64,000 nucleotides of DNA from assembly GCA_017436915.1 (NCBI GenBank), contig JAFSCE010000031.1, positions 38,756 to 102,755 of the forward strand, written 5' to 3'. A program made the translations under genes and the position numbers. Shown here piece by piece: positions 8,064 to 15,205 of this stretch (position 1 is the first letter of the stretch; every line of letters starts with the position of its first letter). Source of the DNA: Clostridia bacterium (GTDB taxonomy: Bacteria > Bacillota > Clostridia > Oscillospirales > Acutalibacteraceae). The notes below the pieces were generated by a model. That model had not been told where the DNA came from, did not search any database, and worked only from the letters and a program-made list of their open reading frames with translations.

Positions 8064-9482
8064 TCACCTCTTAGTCGGTAGTGTGACGGTAACAACCGTC
8101 CCCTTGTCAAGCTCGCTTTCTATCAATAACGTACCGCCATGCGCGTTCACAATATCTTTTGCTACCGCGAGACCGATGCCTGATCCCGGTTGAGAATTGG
8201 AGGCACGGTAAAATCGCTCGGTAACAAGCGGTAAATCGGCTTCGGAAATACCAATACCGTTATCGCTGACAACGATTTGAACGCCGCCTGTAACCGGTGC
8301 CGCATCCACGTGAATGGATCCATTCGGTTTGGCATACTTGATGGCGTTGTCAATGATATTCACAAATACCTGTCGCAAACGGTCTCCGTTTCCGCAAATC
8401 GCCGGTAAAGCTTCTTGTTCTGTGCAGGTTAACGTGATTCCCTGTTTTTTTGCACGATCATTCAACAGAAAAACAGCATCTTGAACCTCGGCGTATACGT
8501 CAATCTTTTCACTTACTTCCGACGGTTTTGCTTGTTGCATACGGGAAAAATCCAGTAATTCTTCAACGATGCCGGAGAGCCGTTCGGTTTCACTGCCAAT
8601 GATGTCAAGACCTCGATCCAACAGTTCGGGATCCTCCAATCCGCCACCTTTCAGCGTTTCACTCCACCCTTTAATCGCAGTAAGCGGCGTGCGCAGTTCG
8701 TGTGAGATGGAAGAAATAAATTCGTTTTGCAATTTCCCCGAAGACTCTATCTGCGCCGCCATATCGTTGATGGTATCACACAGGTCGCCGATCTCATCAT
8801 CATATTGCTTCGAAATGCGGTGTGAGTATTCCCCCTGCGCAATTTTCGTTGCGGCTTCACCGATCTCGCTAAGCGGTCGAAGGATACTGTTTACGAAATA
8901 CGAACTGATTAGCATGATTAAGAATAAAAGAGCAATACCGAGCGTAATCATGGCAGACGTAATCAAAGTGATTTGCTTGTCAACATTATCCAAAGCAACC
9001 ACGTAGCGAATGGCACCGCACACCGTATCGTTTGATTTTCTTACCAACATCGTTAAGGCAAGTACATTCTGCCCCACAGCATTTTTACCGTTCCACACAC
9101 CCCACGCTGATTTCGAGTCTAAGTTCGCATTGCTAACGGCTGATTGATAATCAAGCGGAACGTCCGATTGCGGCGAAAATCCGGTGGAACTTGCCAGAAT
9201 GTTACCTGCAACATCCAGCACTTGGAACTCCATTTTATTTCGTTCCGTAAAATCTTCCATATACGTCTTGGCACTTTCTTCGAAGTCAAAATCCGCGTCA
9301 TTGACGTACAGACTCATCATATCGGATAATGATACGGCACGGGTATATAGACTGTTTTGCGCTTGCTGATAATAATAGGAACGAACCAAAAATGCTGCTG
9401 CGAATTCAATGACAACCAACAATGCCACAACCGCACCAAGGCCATTGATCAGCCAGCGCCGCGTTACTTTTTTGAACAGCAT
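8064..9482 (-). CDS. Sensor histidine kinase with extracytoplasmic domain and HAMP
   Basis: 472-aa membrane kinase: helix 1 (about 12-34), an extracellular sensor domain of about 135 residues, helix 2 (about 171-197), HAMP linker, HisKA with the phosphorylated His261 in SHELRTP, and an HATPase domain with NIIDNAIKYA, VSDNGIGIS and GSGIGLAVAK. It pairs with the response regulator encoded 24 bases upstream. The outside domain resembles no sensor I can name. The lipoprotein gene at the head of the same operon may supply or modulate the signal (inference). Confidence 0.93.
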   Translation of the reverse strand: MLFKKVTRRWLINGLGAVVALLVVIEFAAAFLVRSYYYQQAQNSLYTRAVSLSDMMSLYVNDADFDFEESAKTYMEDFTERNKMEFQVLDVAGNILASSTGFSPQSDVPLDYQSAVSNANLDSKSAWGVWNGKNAVGQNVLALTMLVRKSNDTVCGAIRYVVALDNVDKQITLITSAMITLGIALLFLIMLISSYFVNSILRPLSEIGEAATKIAQGEYSHRISKQYDDEIGDLCDTINDMAAQIESSGKLQNEFISSISHELRTPLTAIKGWSETLKGGGLEDPELLDRGLDIIGSETERLSGIVEELLDFSRMQQAKPSEVSEKIDVYAEVQDAVFLLNDRAKKQGITLTCTEQEALPAICGNGDRLRQVFVNIIDNAIKYAKPNGSIHVDAAPVTGGVQIVVSDNGIGISEADLPLVTERFYRASNSQPGSGIGLAVAKDIVNAHGGTLLIESELDKGTVVTVTLPTKR

Positions 9483-9506
9483 ATTCGTTCCTCCTTTTTC
9501 ACCGTC

Positions 9507-10187
9507 TTATTCTTCGTTCCAACAGTATCCCGTCCCCCACACAGTGATAATATGCCGAGGATTCGAGGCGCTGTCTTCGACTTTCATGCGTAAACGGCGG
9601 ATATTAACATCCACAATTTTTTCTTCACCAAAATACTCACTGCCCCACACGCGATATAAAATATCCGTGCGCGATAAAGGACGACCTTGATTCTCCAAAA
9701 AACATTGCATCAACTGAAATTCTACCTGCGTAAGTTCAATCGTCCGATCTGCTTTTTTCAGCGTACGAGTACGTAAATCTAATACAAACTCTCCCGACTG
9801 AAGCACGCTTGATTTCGAGCGGGCAATCCGCCGTTCCAACGCTTCAAGCCGCGCAGCTAGTTCCGAAGGGCTAAACGGTTTGGTTACGTAATCGTCCGCA
9901 CCCAGTTTAAGTGCCTTAATTTTTTCACTTTCCTGTGCACGGGCAGTAAGCATCACGATTCCAAGGGAAGCATCCCGCTCACGCAATGCTTCACACACCG
10001 CAAAACCGTCCATTTGCGGCAACATGATATCCAACAATACCAGTTCAATACGTGGAGTTTCGTCATAGACCCGCAACGCTTCCTCACCGGACGTAGCTTC
10101 AAAGACCTCATAACCGTATCGTTTTAAATTGATGGCCAGTAATTCGCGAATGGGGCGCTCATCTTCACAAACCAATACACGTGACAT
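9507..10187 (-). CDS. OmpR/PhoB-family response regulator
   Basis: 226-aa two-domain regulator. The receiver domain has the acidic pair ED (residues 8-9), phospho-acceptor Asp53 in VLLDIMLPQMDG and the conserved Lys in YVTKPFSP; the C-terminal half is the winged-helix DNA-binding domain with VEFQLMQCFLENQGRPLSR and IVDVNIRRLRMKVE. I start it at 10187, where AAGGAGG lies 9 bases upstream; a longer in-frame form has no ribosome site. Located between the lipoprotein gene (14 bases away) and its kinase. Targets unknown. Confidence 0.94.
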   Translation of the reverse strand: MSRVLVCEDERPIRELLAINLKRYGYEVFEATSGEEALRVYDETPRIELVLLDIMLPQMDGFAVCEALRERDASLGIVMLTARAQESEKIKALKLGADDYVTKPFSPSELAARLEALERRIARSKSSVLQSGEFVLDLRTRTLKKADRTIELTQVEFQLMQCFLENQGRPLSRTDILYRVWGSEYFGEEKIVDVNIRRLRMKVEDSASNPRHIITVWGTGYCWNEE

Positions 10188-10201
10188 GATGAAGAACCTC
10201 C

Positions 10202-11545
10202 TTAAAGCACCACAAACAAGTATTGGGCTTCTTCTAATGTTACGATATCCGTATCGACCCACACAGCATAGTGCCAAGTATCTAGCCCGTCAAAATACGA
10301 GAATCCATCCGGCAAAGTGGTTTTAGTATCGGAATGTGTAGCTAACAACCGCAGGAAATCCTTATCAGCATTTTTTTGTCGAATCGACAAAATATGCCCC
10401 TTTTTATCATATGAGATCTCAACCGTATCGTCGTTCCACTTATCGCGCAAGCGTAACATGTAAGAATCCATCAAATTCACAACACTGCTAAACTTTCGCT
10501 CTGACTGCGCCGAACGAAAATCGTACGCCATCCAATCGGTTTGCAAAAGCGCGCTTTCTAAAGGGGCCGTTTCATAGCCGTTCAAGCGCCTGGAAACCGG
10601 CCATTCAACGGTGCCGTCTCCGTCAATATCTCGACAAGAAAGACCGTTTTCGCGAGCCGTAACGGTGTTTAAATTGGATTGCTTATCGCTTAACGGCGAT
10701 TCCAAAGAACTGTTATTCCAAAAAAGCAACTCCGTAACGGTGGTAGCGGCATCCTTTTGACAATCTACGAAGATTCCGTTGACCGTCGGAGACAGCGTAG
10801 CTACAATTGACGATTTTATCTGCTTAATACCGCTGTCTAACAAAGTTTCGCCACGGTACTGCATTTGATTCTTAACATACGAATACAAATGTGCTTTCAC
10901 TTCCGATGTGCCACTGCTGATGTTAAACAAAAGAAGATCCTCCGCCCCATCATCAGTCATGTCGGCACAACGCAATTCGGTATATGCTTTTTCAAAAGTG
11001 ACCGCAGACAGTTTGCGGTCAATGCGATAAATAGCCACCCGCTTATCTGTCGTATTATACATATTCCAGCCAACCAGAAGCTCCGGGAAACCGTCACCGT
11101 TGAGATCAGCGAAGTTCACTTCCTGAACATTTTCGCTGTATCCCTCAACATCAGCAACGGTTTCCCATACACCCTCTTCGTTTTTCCGAAGAAGGTGTAT
11201 CTTTGTTTTGGCGTTGTTCATATTCCAGCGATAGAAAACAATACCCCAATTACTTAGCGTGTTGGAATTCGGTGTAACTGCCTTGTTTACCGTTTGCGAA
11301 GAAAGGACTTCCGCTTGTTTTATTTGATTCAGCACAATAAACGGCGCTTGATAGTCACCGGAAATCGGATAAGTAAGTGTAAAATTATAACTCTGTAAAT
11401 AATCGTATAGCGCTGTCTGCATAGCATTTTGCTCTTTATCGTTTTGAGGGGGAATCAACTGATTTTCAACATCCAAGCCGATGATGTTGCAGCCGGACAA
11501 AAGTAGGCAAATCGCAACAAGCGTTATAAGCAAACGCACTTTCAT
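10202..11545 (-). CDS. Lipoprotein with FG-GAP/VCBS-like calcium-binding repeats
   Basis: 447-aa secreted lipoprotein: signal peptide with lipobox LLSGC (Cys19), then a body with three acidic loops of the FG-GAP/VCBS kind, FADLNGDGFPELLVGW, CADMTDDGAEDLLLF and CRDIDGDGTVEW, which suggest a partial beta-propeller with calcium sites. I do not recognise a named family. It is the first gene of the operon with the two-component system, so it may act as an accessory sensor or be the system's own target. GGGGAG precedes the ATG at 11545. A sigma-A promoter lies upstream. Confidence 0.75.
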   Translation of the reverse strand: MKVRLLITLVAICLLLSGCNIIGLDVENQLIPPQNDKEQNAMQTALYDYLQSYNFTLTYPISGDYQAPFIVLNQIKQAEVLSSQTVNKAVTPNSNTLSNWGIVFYRWNMNNAKTKIHLLRKNEEGVWETVADVEGYSENVQEVNFADLNGDGFPELLVGWNMYNTTDKRVAIYRIDRKLSAVTFEKAYTELRCADMTDDGAEDLLLFNISSGTSEVKAHLYSYVKNQMQYRGETLLDSGIKQIKSSIVATLSPTVNGIFVDCQKDAATTVTELLFWNNSSLESPLSDKQSNLNTVTARENGLSCRDIDGDGTVEWPVSRRLNGYETAPLESALLQTDWMAYDFRSAQSERKFSSVVNLMDSYMLRLRDKWNDDTVEISYDKKGHILSIRQKNADKDFLRLLATHSDTKTTLPDGFSYFDGLDTWHYAVWVDTDIVTLEEAQYLFVVL

Positions 11546-11580
11546 CGTACTCTCCCCTTTCATTGCACAAAGTTACATTT

Positions 11581-11609
11581 ATTGTAGAATAAATTTGCTG
11601 TAAAGTCAA
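11581..11609 (-). promoter_or_regulatory. Sigma-A promoter of the lipoprotein/two-component/prmC operon
   Basis: Minus-strand TTGACT, a 17-base spacer and TACAAT (11581-11586). It sits 36 bases before the lipoprotein start, directly after the terminator of the ECF S-component operon. Confidence 0.7.
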
Positions 11610-11613
11610 TAAG

Positions 11614-11640
11614 AAAAGCACGGTTAACAACCGTGCTTTT
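11614..11640 (-). terminator. Terminator of the cobalamin-regulated ECF operon
   Basis: A 12-bp perfect stem (11614-11625 with 11629-11640) follows the S-component stop codon within a few bases and ends in a T run on the minus strand. Confidence 0.8.
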
Positions 11641-11643
11641 CTG

Positions 11644-12150
11644 TCAACATATGGTTTGTTTTAAGCGGGATAACAACCGATACAGCGGTTCGCAAAGAAC
11701 AAGGGCTGTAAGAAAATTGCCGCCCATATGCAGCAAATCAAACGGAATACCGGAAATCCAATACGCTGTCATTGCCGAAAATCCACCTATAAACAAATAG
11801 GTAATCGAGCAAAGCGCACCAAACAAAAAACCGTAGGCGGTATTCACAAGAACCCACAGTGCATTTGAATTGTACCGACGCAGCAATAACACAACAAGCG
11901 CTAAGATGGTCCATACATAGGTGTATTGGATAACCCAGGTGTTAATGCCATAGTAGACGGCCTCTAATGCCACGAACAGGTAAATCGGATAAAACACCTT
12001 TCGACCGTACACACGGGTATAGACGATGATTAGAACCGATACCAATTCAATATTCGGGAGAAAGCCAAGTACTACCTGTACAACAAACAACAATGCTCCC
12101 AGAAGACTTAATATTACTAGTTCCAATAAGGAGATCTTAGAATGAATCAT
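11644..12150 (-). CDS. ECF transporter S component, probably for cobalamin
   Basis: 168-aa protein with about five to six membrane helices and little else, the size and pattern of an ECF substrate-capture (S) component. Motifs include the GALLFVVQVVLGFLPNIELVSVLI start and a conserved GIPFDLLHMGGNFLTALVL near the end. It overlaps the DUF4430 gene upstream and both follow a cobalamin riboswitch, so vitamin B12 or a corrinoid is the likely cargo (inference from regulation). No ATPase or T protein is adjacent; the EcfA1A2T module at 50.6-53.1 kb can be shared. ATG 12150 is chosen over a TTG two codons earlier. Confidence 0.82.
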   Translation of the reverse strand: MIHSKISLLELVILSLLGALLFVVQVVLGFLPNIELVSVLIIVYTRVYGRKVFYPIYLFVALEAVYYGINTWVIQYTYVWTILALVVLLLRRYNSNALWVLVNTAYGFLFGALCSITYLFIGGFSAMTAYWISGIPFDLLHMGGNFLTALVLCEPLYRLLSRLKQTIC

Positions 12151-12544
12151 AGCCAACCTTCAACGTTGCCTCAAAAACTTCCCCGTCTGCAATCGGCGTG
12201 GTATCAACGCCCGTCATCAGTGTTTCACCCCCCTTGGTAAAGCACCACCACTCTTGTTTTGTTTCGTCAGCGGTACGGCCGTTTACCGTTTTCACAAACA
12301 GACCGTATTCCGACTCGTCACCGGCAATTAAGTTCTTTTCTTCCAAAGCGCCGCGCAAATACTCCGCATTGGTATGGATCGTGACGGTGGTATCGACATC
12401 GTCGTATACCAGTTGGATCGTAATTTCCTTAGCACCTTCTTGCGGCTCCGGACGTGTCTTCACGTAGATAACAACTGCTGTCGCTACCACTAACGCGAGT
12501 ACCACAAAGCCAATTACCAGTCCCAACCATTTCTTTTTTTGCAT
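12137..12544 (-). CDS. Membrane-anchored DUF4430 (transcobalamin-like) domain protein
   Basis: 135-aa protein: one N-terminal membrane anchor (about 6-28), then a single extracellular DUF4430 domain with EYLRGALEEKNLI, the aromatic WWCFTKGGE and GVDTTPIADGEVFEATL. DUF4430 is related to the C-terminal domain of transcobalamin/intrinsic factor. Placed directly under a cobalamin riboswitch and coupled to an S component, it probably captures corrinoids outside the membrane and hands them over (inference). The start at 12544 follows GAAAGGGTG, and this ribosome site can be hidden by a leader hairpin. Confidence 0.82.
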   Translation of the reverse strand: MQKKKWLGLVIGFVVLALVVATAVVIYVKTRPEPQEGAKEITIQLVYDDVDTTVTIHTNAEYLRGALEEKNLIAGDESEYGLFVKTVNGRTADETKQEWWCFTKGGETLMTGVDTTPIADGEVFEATLKVGYDSF

Positions 12545-12551
12545 AAAAATG

Positions 12552-12596
12552 CACCCTTTCTTCCCGAATCGCGTTAGCGACACCGGCAGGAGGGTG
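12552..12596 (-). promoter_or_regulatory. Possible ribosome-site-sequestering hairpin of the cobalamin leader
   Basis: On the minus strand CACCCT (12591-12596) can pair with AGGGTG (12552-12557), the ribosome site of the DUF4430 gene, enclosing a small TCGC/GCGA hairpin (12569-12580). This would let the riboswitch act on translation; no T-tract terminator is seen in the leader. Confidence 0.45.
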
Positions 12597-12659
12597 TACA
12601 AGAAGGGTAAGCCGAAAGAAAGCGGCTGTTACTTGTGCCCTCGCCAACACTCGTGGCTT

Positions 12660-12845
12660 CCTGCACGGCAACATCAGGCAAGTCTTCTGACTCATGGGTC
12701 GCGCCGCTTCGCCTTCCCGATTACTCAGTGGCATATTGAAGCGACAGTCACCCAAATACAGCGACGGGTTCGCGGGGGATTCACACCCCTCTTCCTTGTT
12801 CGGCCAGCGATTACAGCTGAACACCTGACGGCCTCCGTGATTCAA
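12660..12845 (-). ncRNA. Cobalamin riboswitch
   Basis: The minus strand carries the B12-box sequence AGTCAGAAGACTTGCCTG (12675-12692), preceded by the conserved GGGAAGGC block and by GTGTGAATCCCCCGC and ACCCGTCGCTGT further 5'. The closing P1 helix can form between CGTCAGG (12824-12830) and CCTGATG (12672-12678). These are the hallmarks of the adenosylcobalamin-type element. It lies about 120-300 nt before the DUF4430 gene. High cobalamin should lower expression of the DUF4430 and ECF S genes. Confidence 0.93.
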
Positions 12846-12881
12846 TTTTTTTATGACAGAATTCATTGTCTGTCGACATTA

Positions 12882-12910
12882 AGTATAGTGATTAACTACG
12901 TTCCTGTCAA
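12882..12910 (-). promoter_or_regulatory. Sigma-A promoter of the cobalamin riboswitch operon
   Basis: Perfect TTGACA, 17-base spacer, TATACT (12882-12887) on the minus strand. Transcription would start near 12875, giving a leader of about 330 nt. Confidence 0.85.
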
Positions 12911-12928
12911 TGTTTTTCGGCTTTTTCC

Positions 12929-12957
12929 TTGACAAATGTGTGGTTTGATGCTACCAT
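12929..12957 (+). promoter_or_regulatory. Sigma-A promoter of thrS
   Basis: Perfect TTGACA (12929-12934), 17-base spacer, TACCAT (12952-12957) with an extended TG at 12949-12950. It runs back to back with the riboswitch promoter, only 18 bases between the two -35 boxes. Confidence 0.8.
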
Positions 12958-12964
12958 TACCTTG

Positions 12965-13205
12965 TTAAAGCAATGACGGGAACGGCATTTGCACCGCGGT
13001 CTTCTTTCAGAGAACATCCGGTAGCTGAGAAGGATGTGAAGAACGGCAACTGCTTACCACCCCCGAGCGCGTTTGGGAACTTCGGTGAAAGAACGACGGT
13101 ATGCCCCGTTATCGGCAACAATGAGTGCAGATCACATGGTCTGTAAATCAGGGTGGAACCGCGTGGATAATATACCTCGCCCCTATTTTTTGGGGGCGAG
13201 GTTTT
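12965..13205 (+). ncRNA. T-box leader of thrS
   Basis: The universal T-box AGGGTGGAACCGCG is at 13150-13163 and a terminator with a 10-bp stem (13174-13183 with 13193-13202) follows. Uncharged tRNA-Thr should favour the antiterminator and switch thrS on. Stem I begins near AAGCA (about 12967) and can close with TGCTT (13051-13055); GTAGCTGAGAAGG is the usual internal motif. An ACT at 13049-13051 is a candidate threonine specifier, but I could not place it securely. Confidence 0.92.
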
Positions 13206-13207
13206 TG
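13174..13207 (+). terminator. T-box terminator upstream of thrS
   Basis: A GC-rich 10-bp stem and a TTTTTG tail 20 bases before the thrS start codon form the default-off hairpin of the T-box switch. Confidence 0.85.
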
Positions 13208-13227
13208 TTTTTGAAAGGAGAAACACT

Positions 13228-15162
13228 ATGCTGAAAATCACATTAAAAGGCGGCGACGTGCGCGAGGTTGCTCAAAATACAACAATCGACACATTATGCC
13301 GTGACATTTCCATGGGTTTATACCGAGCCGCTTGTGCGGCGCGCGTTGACGGTGAAGTCGTCGATCTGCGCACCCCGCTAACCTCCGATTGTACACTGGA
13401 GATCTTAACGTTTGATGATATTGACGGTAAAAAGGCCTATTGGCACACCACTTCTCACGTCATGGCGCAGGCGGTAAAACGCTTGTATCCCGATGTGAAG
13501 CTGGCAATCGGCCCATCCATTGATTCCGGATTCTATTATGATTTTGATCACACCGGCGGCTTTTCTCCGGATGACCTGGCTGCCATTGAAGCCGAAATGA
13601 AGAAGATCATTAAGGAAGCGCTCCCGATTGAACGCTTTACTCTTCCCCGCTGTGAAGCATTGCAGTTGATGGCGAACGAGCCGTATAAGGTGGAGCTGAT
13701 TGAAAATCTGCCCGAGGACAGTGATATTTCGTTTTACCGTCAAGGCGATTTCACCGACCTTTGCGCCGGCCCTCACCTGCCGGATACCGGCCGCCTGAAA
13801 GCTGTCAAGCTGCTCAGCGCTACCGGTGCATACTGGCGCGGCGATTCCAAAAATAAGATGCTACAGCGCATTTACGGTATCTCGTTCCCCAAAAACGCGG
13901 AACTGGAAGAGCATTTGAACCGTTTGGAGGAAGCCAAAAAACGCGATCACAACAAGCTTGGTCGCGAATTGGAGCTGTTCACAACGGTCGACGTTATCGG
14001 ACAAGGTTTGCCGATCCTACTTCCCAAAGGTGCCCGCGTCGTACAGCTTTTACAGCGTTGGATCGAGGACGAGGAACAAAAGCGTGGCTATCTGTTGACT
14101 AAAACCCCGCTGATGGCAAAGAGCGATCTGTATAAGATCTCCGGCCACTGGGATCATTATTTAGATGGTATGTTTGTGCTCGGCGATCCCAAAGACGAAT
14201 CCAAAGAATGCTTGGCTATGCGCCCCATGACGTGTCCGTTCCAGTATCAGGTGTTCTTAAACCGAGCCCGCTCTTATCGCGACTTGCCGATGCGTCTCGG
14301 TGAAACTTCTACCCTTTTCCGCAACGAAGACAGTGGTGAGATGCACGGCCTTATCCGTGTACGTCAATTCACCATTTCCGAAGGTCACTTGATCCTGCGC
14401 CCCGATCAGTTAGAGGAAGAATTCAAGGGTTGTTTGGAGCTGGCCAAGCATGTGCTGGATACCGTAGGTATGTGGGAGGACTGCACCTTCCGTTTCTCCC
14501 AGTGGGATCCCGATAATAAAGAAAAATATATCGGCACCGCCGAACAGTGGGAAGAGGCCCAGGGCATCATGGGCAAGATCCTTGATGACCTCGGTCTTGA
14601 TTACACAATCGGCATTGATGAAGCTGCTTTCTACGGTCCGAAGCTGGATATTCAGTATCGCAACGTATTCGGCAAAGAAGATACCATCGTCACCATTCAG
14701 GTTGACCAGTTGTTGGCCGAACAGTTTGACATGGAATACACCGATCAGAACGGTCAGAAAGTACGTCCGTATATCATTCATCGTACAAGTCTTGGCTGTT
14801 ACGAGCGTACGCTGGCATATCTCATCGAAAAATATGCCGGTGCCTTCCCGCTGTGGTTAGCACCGGAACAGATTCGCGTACTTCCCTTGTCCGAAAAAAT
14901 GCTCGACAAGGCAGAAGCGATTACCGAAACCTTAAAGCAATACGGACTCCGTGCTGAAACTGATGTCCGCAACGAAAAGATCGGATATAAGATCCGTGAA
15001 GCACAGATGCAAAAGGTTCCGTATATGCTGGTTATCGGTGAGCGTGAAGCGGAAGCCGGTTTGGTATCCGTACGCTCCCGCAAGGACGGCGATATTGGTA
15101 CCATGACAATTGATGAGTTCATTGCCAAAGCACTCAAAGAAGTTGCCGAAAAAGCGCGTTAA
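13228..15162 (+). CDS. thrS: Threonine--tRNA ligase
   Basis: Full-length 644-aa class II synthetase. It has the N-terminal TGS domain (about 1-60), the editing domain with HTTSHVMAQAV and the distal DLCAGPHLP block, the catalytic core with LRPMTCPFQYQVF (zinc Cys) and LRNEDSGE-like FRNEDSGEMHGL, and the C-terminal anticodon-binding domain with GEREAEAGLVSVRSRKDGDIG. AAAGGAG lies 8 bases before the ATG. It is regulated by the T-box leader immediately upstream and stands alone between a promoter and a strong terminator. Confidence 0.97.
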   Translation: MLKITLKGGDVREVAQNTTIDTLCRDISMGLYRAACAARVDGEVVDLRTPLTSDCTLEILTFDDIDGKKAYWHTTSHVMAQAVKRLYPDVKLAIGPSIDSGFYYDFDHTGGFSPDDLAAIEAEMKKIIKEALPIERFTLPRCEALQLMANEPYKVELIENLPEDSDISFYRQGDFTDLCAGPHLPDTGRLKAVKLLSATGAYWRGDSKNKMLQRIYGISFPKNAELEEHLNRLEEAKKRDHNKLGRELELFTTVDVIGQGLPILLPKGARVVQLLQRWIEDEEQKRGYLLTKTPLMAKSDLYKISGHWDHYLDGMFVLGDPKDESKECLAMRPMTCPFQYQVFLNRARSYRDLPMRLGETSTLFRNEDSGEMHGLIRVRQFTISEGHLILRPDQLEEEFKGCLELAKHVLDTVGMWEDCTFRFSQWDPDNKEKYIGTAEQWEEAQGIMGKILDDLGLDYTIGIDEAAFYGPKLDIQYRNVFGKEDTIVTIQVDQLLAEQFDMEYTDQNGQKVRPYIIHRTSLGCYERTLAYLIEKYAGAFPLWLAPEQIRVLPLSEKMLDKAEAITETLKQYGLRAETDVRNEKIGYKIREAQMQKVPYMLVIGEREAEAGLVSVRSRKDGDIGTMTIDEFIAKALKEVAEKAR

Positions 15163-15173
15163 TTAACAAAAGT

Positions 15174-15205
15174 AAAAGCCCCACGGTTACAACCGTGGGG
15201 CTTTT
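15174..15205. terminator. Bidirectional terminator between thrS and spoIIE
   Basis: A 15-bp perfect stem (15174-15188 with 15191-15205) separates the convergent genes thrS and spoIIE, with A and T runs at its ends. Confidence 0.88.

Noticed and set aside
11644..12150. S component for riboflavin or another vitamin
   Set aside because: No FMN or other riboswitch is present; the cobalamin riboswitch points to B12, though specificity is not proven.
12429..12866. Open frame on the minus strand across the cobalamin leader
   Set aside because: It coincides with the riboswitch and leader; conserved bases there are explained by RNA structure.
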